Source: Planctomycetota bacterium
Lineage (GTDB): Bacteria > Planctomycetota > Phycisphaerae > UBA1845 > UTPLA1
DNA length: 53,147 nucleotides
Reading direction: 5' to 3'
Assembly (NCBI GenBank): GCA_016712275.1
Contig: JADJRI010000036.1
Location: 1-53,147 of the forward strand
Positions 29,321-38,437 of this stretch are shown piece after piece; positions within the stretch are counted from its first letter, which is position 1; every line of letters begins with the position of its first letter. The notes under the pieces were generated by a model. It saw only the letters and a list, made by a program, of their open reading frames with translations, did not search any database and was not told the DNA's origin. A program made the position numbers and the translations under genes.

Positions 29321-29852
29321 TCAATACGAATGGGCGTCATTGGCCTGGAACCACATTTCCGATGGCTTGACAACTTCGGTAGCGGAGAGGGATTCTGTAT
29401 CGATGATGTGGCCGGCTACGGATTCATAAAGCGGTTCCCGTTGAGACAGGATGGCTTCGAGTTCGGCCAAGCCGCCCGTCGAAGTGAGATTCGGGCGGTT
29501 GTAAATCGTATGAGGGTCCTTGCTGACTCTGGCCCACAACACAGCGGCCGGCGCGAAGCCAGACGAATTTGCCCATGCGTTTGACAAGGCTGAGTGTTTC
29601 AGGATCGGTCAGCGCACCGCCGCCCAGCGAAATAACTTGATCTTTTACTTTTTTAAGTTTGACGCAGGCTTCGCGTTCGCGCTTCCTGAAACCGGCCTCT
29701 CCCTCCGCCGCAAAGATCTCGCGAATGCTCCGACCGGCTTCTTCGACGATCCGCGCGTCGAGATCGATATAGCCCAGCTTCAGCCGCTTCGCAATGATGG
29801 GACCGACAGTGCTTTTACCGCTGCCGCGACTACCGACGAGGAAAATGTTCAC
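29321..29852 (-). CDS. aroK: Shikimate kinase, one frameshift
   Basis: ATP-dependent 3-phosphorylation of shikimate, fifth step of the shikimate pathway. P-loop GSRGSGKST at about 8-16, YIDLDARIVEEAGRSIREIF with the shikimate-binding Asp, EREACVKLKK, and the VISLGGGAL motif. The frame changes near 29535, after KFVWLRA, and continues as AAVLWARVSKDPHTIYNRPNLT, ending in TEVVKPSEMWFQANDAHSY. Total about 177 residues, normal for the family. The ATG overlaps the stop of the metallophosphoesterase gene by 4 bases (ATGA), so they are coupled. Confidence 0.93.
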
Positions 29853-30703
29853 GCTTGTTGCCCGTGTTCCCGCTGGGTGATTCGCCTCGTTGCTTCGTCA
29901 ATTTCGATAACGGCAAACGATACCGCCTTGGTCGTCTGGCCCGCGTTCACGCAAAGCGTCGTGCCGATGTTCTCACACCATTCGCCCGAGACCCGAGGGG
30001 ATTCGTGAATGTTACCGTGAAGTGAAAGAAGCGGCTGGTAGGTTTCAATCGCTTCGCGAATCGAGCGCGAACCATACGATTGGTGGCTGAAAGACTGATC
30101 CAGTTTGGAACTGAATGGCGGCGCGTGAGCGACAAACACCCAAGGCTGAGCTGGGACCTTCAATGCCGCCATGTCTTCCTTGATGGTTGGATGGCCGTCA
30201 AAAATCATCTTTGCGCCATGCTGTACCGGACGACTGAATTGATGGCTCCAACGGGCCCCGCCAATGAAGGGCGGCACATCACCCGGACGGTCGAGCCGCT
30301 CATAATCCTTCACATACCAAGGCGTGGGCGGGGTGAATGAATATCCAATGAAGTTTATTCCGTCGATATTTGCGGCATCGGTGTGCGTCAAAATACGCAC
30401 TAGGCCCTCATCGGCCAATTCACCCATGGCGATTGTGCTGCTGCCCCAATCATGATTGCCGAAGATAACAAAGACTTCCGCAGCACCGGATCTCTGCTTC
30501 AAGTCTGTTACGAACTTGCGGAATGGTGCGCGAACGAAGGCCGCCTGGCCGTGCCCAAAGGATTGTGGATCCGTGGCACTGTCATCCGGCAGCAAGTCGC
30601 CGCCCAGGACGACGACATTGGGGCGCAATTGCTCCGCTGCCGCCACCAATCGGGCGTAATGTGAGACGTTGCCATGAAGGTCTGACGTGTGGAGCAACCT
30701 CAT
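29849..30703 (-). CDS. Metallophosphoesterase (calcineurin-like)
   Basis: About 284 residues from ATG 30703 (MRLLHTSDLHGN). An open extension to 30796 exists but precedes the first strand of the fold. Dinuclear-metal motifs in order: D-x-H in TSDLHGN, GGDLL, IFGNHD, VAHAPP and SLHGNIHES. The family cleaves phosphoesters, from nucleotides to proteins; the substrate is unknown. Its position between aroDE and aroK, with ATGA coupling to aroK, is unusual and may only reflect operon packing. No signal peptide, so cytoplasmic. Confidence 0.9.
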   Translation of the reverse strand: MRLLHTSDLHGNVSHYARLVAAAEQLRPNVVVLGGDLLPDDSATDPQSFGHGQAAFVRAPFRKFVTDLKQRSGAAEVFVIFGNHDWGSSTIAMGELADEGLVRILTHTDAANIDGINFIGYSFTPPTPWYVKDYERLDRPGDVPPFIGGARWSHQFSRPVQHGAKMIFDGHPTIKEDMAALKVPAQPWVFVAHAPPFSSKLDQSFSHQSYGSRSIREAIETYQPLLSLHGNIHESPRVSGEWCENIGTTLCVNAGQTTKAVSFAVIEIDEATRRITQREHGQQA

Positions 30704-30796
30704 CTGTATTGCATTCGCCTCACGGACTCCGATTGCTAAATCCAACCAACCGATACGCAACAGCAGCATCTTGTCCGCAAGACGCCTTGGGGTCAA

Positions 30797-32416
30797 TCAC
30801 CCTGACCGCGATTCCGAAAGCCGACGCCGTTCCAAGGCCTTTTCCGCCACCCCGCGAACGGTTTCAAGGGCTGGCGCGTGGCCGGTCCAAATCCGAGATT
30901 GTGCGGCAGCCTGCTGGATGAACATGCTTAACCCATCGACCGTCCGGCAGCCGCCCTTCGCTGCCTCGGTCAAAAGTCTAGTCTGCAGTGGATTGTAAAC
31001 CAAGTCAAAAACGATCGTGCCCGGCAATATGGACGCCGGCGGCATGGGAGATTCCGAAACATCGGGCGACATGCCGATTGGGGTACAATTCACAATCATG
31101 TCCGGCGCGGCATGAATCCGGTCGGTCCATTCCATCCACTCGCAACCGTGTTCCCCTGCGAGCGATTTTGCCCGGCCTGACGTGCGATTTGCGATGACGG
31201 GATTCGCCCCTCGGCTTTTCAGGCCGACAACGGCTGCCCGCGCAGCGCCGCCCGCGCCGAGGATCAAGATCCTGGATCCCTTTAGTGCCTTTGCGGAATC
31301 AACCGATGCTTCGAGGACGTCGGCACATGCCTCGCAATCCGTGTTCCAACCCTGCAACGTACCATCTGGAAGTACGCTGATCGTATTCACTGCACCGCAG
31401 CGTTCCGCAAGTGCATCCAAACGGTCGCCTCTTTCCTTGAGAAAGCGATACGCATTTTCCTTGTGTGGAAGGGTGACACTGAAACCTGAGAAATCGAGCC
31501 ACGGACGGGCGAGCACTTCGACCATGAATGCCTTGAACGACTCGACCCCGGCGGCCACGTGAAGCGGAACATAGACGGCATTCAGATTCCGCTCTGCAAA
31601 TACCGAATTGTGAACATCCGGACTGAGTGAATGCTTGACCGGGTCGCCAATGAGTCCGTAGACCCGGGTGCGATCGTTGATCGTGTCCCAACGAAATCGA
31701 TCACGCAATTCCAAAATCGTCAATTGCCCCGGCGCGGATTCAAAGCCCGAACGCAGTGCGGCAAATGTGCCAAATGCGCGAAACTTGCGCGCCAGCACGC
31801 GCGAAATCAGGCCGTCCTCACCCATGCAAATTGTGATGGCCGGCTTCGGTGCGATGCGAAGCAACTCGAATGCCTCGAAATTATCGCGAACACTTCTCGC
31901 GCGCCATGCCAGTTTGACGACATCGCCCGCAGCCGCATCGGCCATTCGAAGCAGATCACCCTGAAGCCCGGCCGGCCGGGTTTTCATGTCGTGTTTCGAT
32001 AGAATCAATGACCGTCGTTGCCCGCGCTCGATCGCCTCTACTCCGCAGGAACCGGAGATTGCGTCGGAACCATGAATCGCCGCGTCGATGAGTGTCTGGT
32101 TTCGATTCGACTGCGCAAAGGTGTGCCATTCGACATCGAAAAAGTCCGCCATCTGACTCAAATTCTCAAGGCGTTCGAGACGCGACTCATCCGTCGCCGT
32201 ATCGTCACCCCCTTCCGCGGCCCGGCGGTAAGTAAGCAGAATGGGCACATCCGCAGGCGGTTTCTCGGCAAAAGCCAGGAGCTGTTCATCGGGGATGTCG
32301 GGCATTCGGTCGAGTCTCAACTCGATCATTGTCGCCCCGCGCTCCACTGCCGTCGCAATGTCATCGCGAATGGACTCAATCGACTCTCCGAAAATGGGCA
32401 CAATGATGTGGGTCAT
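30797..32416 (-). CDS. aroDE: Fused 3-dehydroquinate dehydratase (type I) and shikimate dehydrogenase
   Basis: 539 residues catalysing steps three and four of the shikimate pathway in one polypeptide, the arrangement known from plants, chlamydiae and planctomycetes. Residues 1-215 are the type I dehydroquinase barrel: MIELRLDRM, the catalytic His in LSKHDM (142) and the Schiff-base Lys in VVKLAWRA (168). Residues about 250-525 are AroE: YGLIGDPVKHSLSPDVHN, SVTLPHKE with catalytic Lys 319, GWNTDCEA with Asp 360, the dinucleotide loop GAGGAARA, NRTSGRAKSLA, and DGLSMFIQQAAAQ. Intact. It lies 37 bases after the SGNH gene and is followed by the phosphoesterase and aroK. Confidence 0.97.
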   Translation of the reverse strand: MTHIIVPIFGESIESIRDDIATAVERGATMIELRLDRMPDIPDEQLLAFAEKPPADVPILLTYRRAAEGGDDTATDESRLERLENLSQMADFFDVEWHTFAQSNRNQTLIDAAIHGSDAISGSCGVEAIERGQRRSLILSKHDMKTRPAGLQGDLLRMADAAAGDVVKLAWRARSVRDNFEAFELLRIAPKPAITICMGEDGLISRVLARKFRAFGTFAALRSGFESAPGQLTILELRDRFRWDTINDRTRVYGLIGDPVKHSLSPDVHNSVFAERNLNAVYVPLHVAAGVESFKAFMVEVLARPWLDFSGFSVTLPHKENAYRFLKERGDRLDALAERCGAVNTISVLPDGTLQGWNTDCEACADVLEASVDSAKALKGSRILILGAGGAARAAVVGLKSRGANPVIANRTSGRAKSLAGEHGCEWMEWTDRIHAAPDMIVNCTPIGMSPDVSESPMPPASILPGTIVFDLVYNPLQTRLLTEAAKGGCRTVDGLSMFIQQAAAQSRIWTGHAPALETVRGVAEKALERRRLSESRSG

Positions 32417-32453
32417 GCGATATTGTAGACTTTCGATGAAATGCCGCCGGCTT

Positions 32454-33695
32454 TCATGGTTTCGGCGTCAGGTAGCCCTGCTGCTCAAGAATGCGCAACA
32501 GCGACCGAGCGACGACGCGATGCCCGGCCGGCGTCCAATGGGGATCGTCGGGAAATGACAACATGCCCTCCCGTGCATTCTTAAAATCGTCGTAAAGCGA
32601 AAACGCGGGATAATCAACCCGTTTTTTCAACTCCTCCAGCCAGACGAACGGCTCCATGACGTATGTCTTGTGCTCTTTGTAGAGAATCCGCTCGTTGGAT
32701 TCGAGACTTTCGGTCGTCGAGTATTGATACGTGCGGGGAAACATGAACATGAGAAAATCGCATTTCAATTCATTGCGGCAGAATGCGTTTATTTCATTGA
32801 GATTTCGCGCTGTTTCCTCCATTAAATCGCGCGACGCGTCCAGCGGCCGGGCAGTAATGAAGAACCGCTCCTTGGGCACCAATTCCTCGCGATTCAACAT
32901 GTCATCGATCCAATCACGAAATTTCCAGCGCCTTCGAATTTCCTCGACCCAATGCGCGGCGCCGATCTGCTGTATCAGAAAATCGGCCGGTGCGGCGCCA
33001 ACATTGTCCACGCCCATGCGACGACGCAGGTCGTCGTGAAAATCGGTCATGTCGAGGCAATAGATGACAAGGTCCGGCTTATATTTGGGGCCGATTTCTC
33101 GGAGCTGCTTGAGCGTGATGATGGGCGATGAGGAGGTCCAGCCGAAGTTAATCGCCCGCAAGCCGCGCTCCGGGTACTTCTCGCGGGCCATGTCCTCGAG
33201 CTGGTTGGGAAAGGTATCGTCGCTGTTCTCAAGGCACTCGCCGTAGCAGAACGAATCTCCCATGCATATCACGTTAAACGTATCGGCCGTAAAATCCCTG
33301 GACTCATACTTGCATCGAATGCCGTCGCCATTGACCCAAGGATACGCATGCGGGTGCATGCGATGATCGACATCGGTCGCGTGGGTCCGCGCAAGCCGCG
33401 CGCGAATGATCTTGGCCCCCACCCATTCGAATATCAGGAGTGATACAACACAGCTTGCGATGAGCAACAGCACTTTTAGATTGCGTCGATAGAACAACTC
33501 ATACGCGAGCCACGTGAACAAGCCGATAGTCAGCGTTGTGAACACATCGGTGAAACTGAATGCCACAAGGACGAACGTCAGCATCAATACAAGGCGGTCT
33601 CGCGCTAGCCTCGGAAGATTGCGTATCCGCGAGAATGTGGGGAAGGCGCGCTCGATGTATGCCTGGACTCTGGGCATGGGAACGATTATAGGCAA
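32454..33695 (-). CDS. Membrane-anchored SGNH/GDSL hydrolase
   Basis: 413 residues (in-frame ATG 33677 is a likely alternative start, MPRVQAYIERAF). Two or three helices lie in residues 33-92 (LVLMLTFVLVAFSF, LTIGLFTWLAYELF, VLLLIASCVVSLLIF), then an extracytoplasmic domain. SGNH blocks: Ser in GDSFCYGE (146-152), INFGWTSSSP, DLVIYCLDMTDF, and the closing DPHWTPAGHRVVA with the Asp and His of the triad. Such proteins are esterases or O-acetyl transferases acting on polysaccharides or lipids. It heads the minus-strand run SGNH-aroDE-phosphoesterase-aroK-prepilin peptidase, and is divergent from the oxidase genes with about 80 bases between. Confidence 0.86.
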   Translation of the reverse strand: MPIIVPMPRVQAYIERAFPTFSRIRNLPRLARDRLVLMLTFVLVAFSFTDVFTTLTIGLFTWLAYELFYRRNLKVLLLIASCVVSLLIFEWVGAKIIRARLARTHATDVDHRMHPHAYPWVNGDGIRCKYESRDFTADTFNVICMGDSFCYGECLENSDDTFPNQLEDMAREKYPERGLRAINFGWTSSSPIITLKQLREIGPKYKPDLVIYCLDMTDFHDDLRRRMGVDNVGAAPADFLIQQIGAAHWVEEIRRRWKFRDWIDDMLNREELVPKERFFITARPLDASRDLMEETARNLNEINAFCRNELKCDFLMFMFPRTYQYSTTESLESNERILYKEHKTYVMEPFVWLEELKKRVDYPAFSLYDDFKNAREGMLSFPDDPHWTPAGHRVVARSLLRILEQQGYLTPKP

Positions 33696-33774
33696 GGCGC
33701 AGGCAGCGTCACGTCGACCGCACCGCTATAATCCCGCCAGACGGGCAAATGCGTTCGTTGCTGGAGTCGCTCCG

Positions 33775-35202
33775 GTGGATATTGTCTATTACCCGCAAAA
33801 TGATTTCGGCCCGTTCATCAAGGGTATGGTCATCGGCGGCGTTGGTATTTTCCACGTCTTTCTGGCCCAGTTCGCCATCGGCGGCGGCATGCTCATGTGC
33901 TACTTCCAATGGCTCGCTCAAAAAAAAGGCGACCAGCAGCAAACGGAATTGGCCGGACTGGCGCGCACCTTTCTCGACGGCTACTTCAAGATTCTCGTAC
34001 TTATCAGCTTTGTCATTGGGCGCTCACCGGCGTCGCCATGTGGTTCACGACGATCCAGATCAGCCCGCGAACCATCGGCGTGATGGTCGACGAATTTCAC
34101 TGGCTCTGGGCCACCGAATGGACCTTTTTCTGCCTCGAAGTCGTCGCGGGCTATGCCTTTTATCGATATGGTAAATATCTGACCGACCGTGCGAATTTCG
34201 TTGTTGGTTTTGTATTCGATCGCAGCCTGGTTCAGCTTGTTTTGGATCAACGGCATCCTCACATGGCAACTGACGCCCGGCGGCTGGACCGACGACCACC
34301 GCGTGTGGTCCGGTTTCTTTAACGCCAGTTTCTGGCCATCGCTCGTTTTTCGCACTATTGTCGCGCTCACAATCGCCTCGCTGGTTGCCTGCATCGTCAT
34401 TAACACCATGCACGAATTCAGTCGCGAGCAGATGCGGCGGCTGCAAAATCGCGCGGCCATGCTGCTGTCTCCCATGCTTTTCATGCCCGCGCTCGGCATC
34501 TGGTTTCTCTGGGTCATTCCTTCCGACAGCCGCTCATGGGTGCTCGGCGGCAGCGCGGCCATGACAATGTTCATGTCAATTGCCGTCGGGGCCTCCATGC
34601 TCATCGGCGGCTATGCCGTCGCCGGTCTCATTCGACAACGTCTTTACATCAACGGCGCGACGGCCACCCTTCTTACGGCGCTTGCCTTTGGAGCAACGGC
34701 CGGCGGCGAATTCGTACGCGAAGGCGTTCGCAAACCGTTTACAATTCGGGAGCATCTATATTCAAATTCGATCAAGCCGGAGGAGGTTCAATACCTTCGA
34801 AAACACGGATCGGTCGCGAGCGATCCCTACCCGCTGAAGGACGCTGAGAAATACCCGACCGATCAGCTTCGCCTCGGCGCGGCCGTTTTTCGCTTTCAGT
34901 GCAGCACATGTCACACGATCGGCGGTGTCAACGGTCTTACACACCTTGCTGGGACATGGACAACCGACCAAAAACGCATGAACATCTCCAAGCTTCAGCA
35001 CACCAAGGCATTCATGCCGCCGTTTGCGGGCACGCCGGCGGAACTGGAAGCGCTCGTTCAACTGATCGAATGGAACCATGCCGGCGCCCCGGCCGACTGG
35101 CGTGTCGGGGCCGACTCCAAATCGCTCGATGAAATCGAAACCTGGCTGGCGGAAGCAGGGCCGAATGCTCATTCGGACAAGCCAATGGAGACGCACAAGT
35201 GA
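33775..35202 (+). CDS. bd-type oxidase subunit I-like protein fused to cytochrome c (frameshifted)
   Basis: About 475 codons from GTG 33775 (GGAG 10 bases upstream). The membrane part resembles CydA: GIFHVFLAQFAIGGGMLM has a histidine placed like the N-terminal haem ligand, and TEWTFFCLEVVAGYAFY parallels the conserved glutamate helix. Several more helices follow to about 34700. I do not see a typical quinol-binding Q-loop. The C-terminal 130 residues are a mono-haem cytochrome c with CSTCH at 34900-34914 and a distal Met in AFMPPFAGT. This fits the cytochrome c-linked branch of the bd superfamily, with c-type electron donors instead of quinol; that is inference. Frames change near 34020 and 34190. 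ATGA-type overlap with the next gene. Confidence 0.8.
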
Positions 35203-36293
35203 ACACGGTGTTTCCGATTGGCTTTCCCGCGCCGACGGCGCTGTATCTCACGCTGTTCGTGACGACACTTCTTTTGCATGTCGTCTTCATGAATTATGTC
35301 CTGGCCGGCACGGCCTTTCTGGCATTGGCCGGACTCGTCAAGCGCAAGCCCGCCGACACCGGGAACGCAACCATTTCATCGATTCTTCGCGACTGGATGC
35401 CGTTCGCGGTGAGTGCCGCCATCACGATGGGTGTCGCGCCGATCCTGTTTGTGCAGATTCTCTACAAGGAGAATTTTTACACCGCAAATCTGCTGCTTTT
35501 TCACCGATGGATGTCGATCGTGCCGGTGCTGATCGTCGGTTTCTATTTGACTTACCTTCTCAAGAGCAACAAATTGGCGACGGGACAGTTCGCTCTGCGC
35601 ATTGTCGTGGGGTTTGGCGCGGCGGCGTGTTTCGGCTTTACAGCCTTGTCGTGGACTGAAAACCACCTGCTCAGTCTGGATCGTGCCGTATGGACCGACA
35701 TGTATGCCAAAGGCGATATTTTCTATCGAAGTCGTGTCATTCTTCCGCGGTTGGCCATGTGGTTTTGCGGTGCGTTTCCAACCTTGGCGACACTCGTTGC
35801 CTGGCAGCTTTTTTCGACACAAAAAAACGCGCCTGAGCCGCAACGCCAGCGCTCGGCACGCCACATTGCCCTTATCGCGGCGATCGGCCTAACGGCCTTT
35901 GTCGCGAGCGCCATCGTTTACTTCTGGATGATGCCGCCGGAATCCCGCCATGCTGCCATCGGCCCCATGTCGAAGCCATACCTGTTTGTCGCCGGGTGTG
36001 GGGTTGTGATTCAACTGGCCGCGTGGCATCTTGTTTTTCATCGTCGCCGTCTGACATGCGTGTTATTGCAGCTCGCTTCGTTCGGAGCACTTGGCACAAT
36101 CCTTGGGACCCTGATCGCTCGTGAATCGATTCGCATTTCCGCAATCGACTTTGAGCGCCTTTATTCCCAGCATGCCGACGCGGCGACGAAGGGCGGGCTG
36201 TTGGTATTTGTCGCCTTCGCAGTGGTGAATGCGGCTGCGATCGCTTGGTGTTTTCGTCTGGTTCGAAGAGGGCGCGTCAGGCAATTGGATTAA
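35199..36293 (+). CDS. Integral membrane partner subunit of the bd-superfamily oxidase
   Basis: 364 residues, GTG start 35199 overlapping the stop of the previous gene by 4 bases. About nine hydrophobic helices. The N-terminus FPAPTALYLTLFVTTLLLHVVFMNYVLAGTAFLAL carries a histidine in a helix that parallels the one in the partner (IFHVFLAQFAIGGG), so the two subunits may be homologous to each other, as in CydAA'-type pairs, rather than CydA plus CydB. HRWMSIVPVLIVGFYLTYLL and LSWTENHLLSLD follow. Not recognisable as a standard CydB. Function is assigned by context and fold pattern. Confidence 0.75.
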   Translation: MNTVFPIGFPAPTALYLTLFVTTLLLHVVFMNYVLAGTAFLALAGLVKRKPADTGNATISSILRDWMPFAVSAAITMGVAPILFVQILYKENFYTANLLLFHRWMSIVPVLIVGFYLTYLLKSNKLATGQFALRIVVGFGAAACFGFTALSWTENHLLSLDRAVWTDMYAKGDIFYRSRVILPRLAMWFCGAFPTLATLVAWQLFSTQKNAPEPQRQRSARHIALIAAIGLTAFVASAIVYFWMMPPESRHAAIGPMSKPYLFVAGCGVVIQLAAWHLVFHRRRLTCVLLQLASFGALGTILGTLIARESIRISAIDFERLYSQHADAATKGGLLVFVAFAVVNAAAIAWCFRLVRRGRVRQLD

Positions 36294-36338
36294 CACTGCC
36301 AATGCAGGCGATTGAATTACTGTTTGCCCAAAAATGCT

Positions 36339-37676
36339 CTATGGCTTGTCGTGCGACCCGGAAGTCGACTTGATTACTGGAGCGGGCGTGTTGAAGGATT
36401 CCTGCTGATTCATCAGATCGAGCAGGTAATAAAGCGTTACGCCAACGCCCGCGAAAATGCCCAGGATGGTCGCGATGACCGCGATCGAAACACCTTTTTT
36501 TGTGCGACGGACCCGCTCAGACGGATCTTCGCCGGCGCAATCCGCGAGATCGGCCGCAAGTTCGTCCGCCGATTGAAACCGCAATGCGGGATCCACGGAA
36601 AGCAGCTTTCGCATGAGCCGCTTGCCGCGATGGGAAAGGCCCTCTATTTCATCGAGCCGCGCATCGGGCGGATTCTGATGCAGCGCGATGATTTCCGAGC
36701 GCGACTTGCCATGGATCAGCGGTTTGCCGGTGAGTGCATAGTGCATGACCAGGCCGAGACAATACAAATCGCTGACCGGCGTTGTCGGCTGGCCCTTTGC
36801 GGTTTCCGGCGCAACCCAGCCCAGCGATCCGACGGCCTTGCCGCGCAGTCGCTCGCTGACTTCCTCGTTTGTCACGTCGGCCAATCCGAAGTCCATTAAC
36901 TTCAAATGGCCATGATCGTCGAGCATAAGATTGCCCGGCTTGATGTCGCGATGAATCACGCCGCGCCGATGGGCGAGCGCCAGGGCCTTGGCCGGACCGA
37001 CCATCCACTCGAACAGCTTTCTCGGCTCGATCTTTCCATTCTTGTCGACAAATTCCTTCAGCGTGCCGCCTTCCATCAGTTCGAGCGACAGGAAGACATG
37101 CCCTTCGTCCTCGGCCACTTCAAAAATGGAAACAACCGACGGATGCTGCAACTTTGCGACGGCGCGGGCCTCCTGCATGAACAAGTCAAGATTCAGGCCA
37201 CCATTCTTATTCTGATCCCGGGTACGCGACAGGATTTTCAACGCGACATCGCGGCGAAGAGCATCATCGTGCGCACGCCACACCACACCCATGCCGCCAT
37301 ATCCCAAGAGTGAACGTGCCCGATAGCGCCCGATCTTTCGACCGGCCCAACTCATGTCGATGGCCACCGAGCTGCCGGCGGACGGCGGCATGTCTGAAGA
37401 ACCGTTCGGAGATCGACTCAGATCGGAAGAGTGTTCGCGGAGCTTTCGCGTATGGATCGATGAGCGCAATTCAGCGGCTGTTCCGCGACGGGCGCGCCAC
37501 TCGTGTCGACAATCCTTGCATACCAGGCGCTTGCCGATCAACGATGGCGCGATCTTATAGGCGCGAAAGCATTGCGGGCAGACCACCGCCACGCGCTTCT
37601 CAGGCGTTTTTTCCTGCTCCGTTTGGATATCCGTGTCCATCGTCGAGCCGCCACCCCCACCATTGAGTCCAATCAA
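36339..37676 (-). CDS. Membrane Ser/Thr protein kinase with N-terminal zinc ribbon
   Basis: 445 residues. Residues 33-60 form a zinc ribbon (CPQC, then CKDCRHEW), of the kind fused to many planctomycete regulators. The Hanks-type kinase domain spans about 118-380: glycine loop LGYGGMG at 124-130, VALKILS with Lys 147, HRDIKPGN at 242-249, DFGLAD at 262-267, and a P+1/APE region VGSLGWVAPETAKG. A single helix near 393-417 is followed by a short tail, so the kinase is cytoplasmic with no real extracellular sensor. All catalytic residues are present. Start at 37676 (start codon plus a glycine run) or ATG 37640 (MDTDIQTEQ). Targets unknown. Confidence 0.93.
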   Translation of the reverse strand: MIGLNGGGGGSTMDTDIQTEQEKTPEKRVAVVCPQCFRAYKIAPSLIGKRLVCKDCRHEWRARRGTAAELRSSIHTRKLREHSSDLSRSPNGSSDMPPSAGSSVAIDMSWAGRKIGRYRARSLLGYGGMGVVWRAHDDALRRDVALKILSRTRDQNKNGGLNLDLFMQEARAVAKLQHPSVVSIFEVAEDEGHVFLSLELMEGGTLKEFVDKNGKIEPRKLFEWMVGPAKALALAHRRGVIHRDIKPGNLMLDDHGHLKLMDFGLADVTNEEVSERLRGKAVGSLGWVAPETAKGQPTTPVSDLYCLGLVMHYALTGKPLIHGKSRSEIIALHQNPPDARLDEIEGLSHRGKRLMRKLLSVDPALRFQSADELAADLADCAGEDPSERVRRTKKGVSIAVIATILGIFAGVGVTLYYLLDLMNQQESFNTPAPVIKSTSGSHDKP

Positions 37677-37815
37677 TCATAGGCACTCCATTACTCATTT
37701 GGAGAGCGATGGGACATACATGTTATTAGGAACTTCCGCGCCTTCGAGGGAGCATCCATTCGGAAGGCGAATGGCTTGTCTCATCGTCCGATAGACGACA
37801 ACCCGCGTGTCGAGG

Positions 37816-38367
37816 TTACATTCGACCCCGAAGCTGCTTCAAAAACCCAACCAATACAGGCCGCGGCAATGCCGGTAGGCCGTAGGCAGACAAGTCTTCG
37901 GACATCATTTCATCGATCACCCCGGCAGTTGTTCGGCGGTCCTCAGAGAGCTGCAACGTGAGTTTTTCAGCTTTTTCAAGATTACCGGTGCTCATCGCCT
38001 CAATGTAAGAGACGATTGCCCCTGTAATCTGTTTTCTTGATGCACCCGATCCGGACGATGTAACCGACGATGAAGACGGCGAAGGCACATCCACGCGCTT
38101 GAATGCGGGCTTGCCCGAGGGGTCCCGGTCGCGGGCCTTGTCACGCAACAGTTTCATTTGAATGGCCGCATCTTCGGCGGCGGATCGTTCGCGGCGCCGC
38201 TCCTCAACATCATCGAGCGGCGTGAGCGGAATCTCGCCCTCGCCGCCCTCATCCCGCGGAATGTATGTCCGGCCTTTGCAGAACGGACACTTGCCCATTT
38301 GTCCCGCTTCAGCGTCGGACGCATGGATGACCTTGTTGCAATGTTCGCAATGAAATTCGATGGGCAC
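37816..38367 (-). CDS. Zinc-ribbon protein of unknown function
   Basis: 183 residues. An N-terminal zinc ribbon of the form CEHC (8-11) and CPFC (27-30), then a charged helix (RRRERSAAEDAAIQMKLLRDKARDRDP), a serine-rich linker (SPSSSSVTSSGSGAS), and a C-terminal helical part (ITGAIVSYIEAMSTGNLEKAEKLTLQLSEDRR). The ribbon resembles that of the adjacent kinase, though the two genes are 140 bases apart. Common planctomycete type, role not known. The frame is intact. Confidence 0.78.
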   Translation of the reverse strand: MPIEFHCEHCNKVIHASDAEAGQMGKCPFCKGRTYIPRDEGGEGEIPLTPLDDVEERRRERSAAEDAAIQMKLLRDKARDRDPSGKPAFKRVDVPSPSSSSVTSSGSGASRKQITGAIVSYIEAMSTGNLEKAEKLTLQLSEDRRTTAGVIDEMMSEDLSAYGLPALPRPVLVGFLKQLRGRM

Positions 38368-38437
38368 GGGTAGGCTCCGTTTGAGTTCGTGCCTCTGGTT
38401 GTCGCGAGACGGGAGCCGATCCTGCTCGCGGGGCCGA

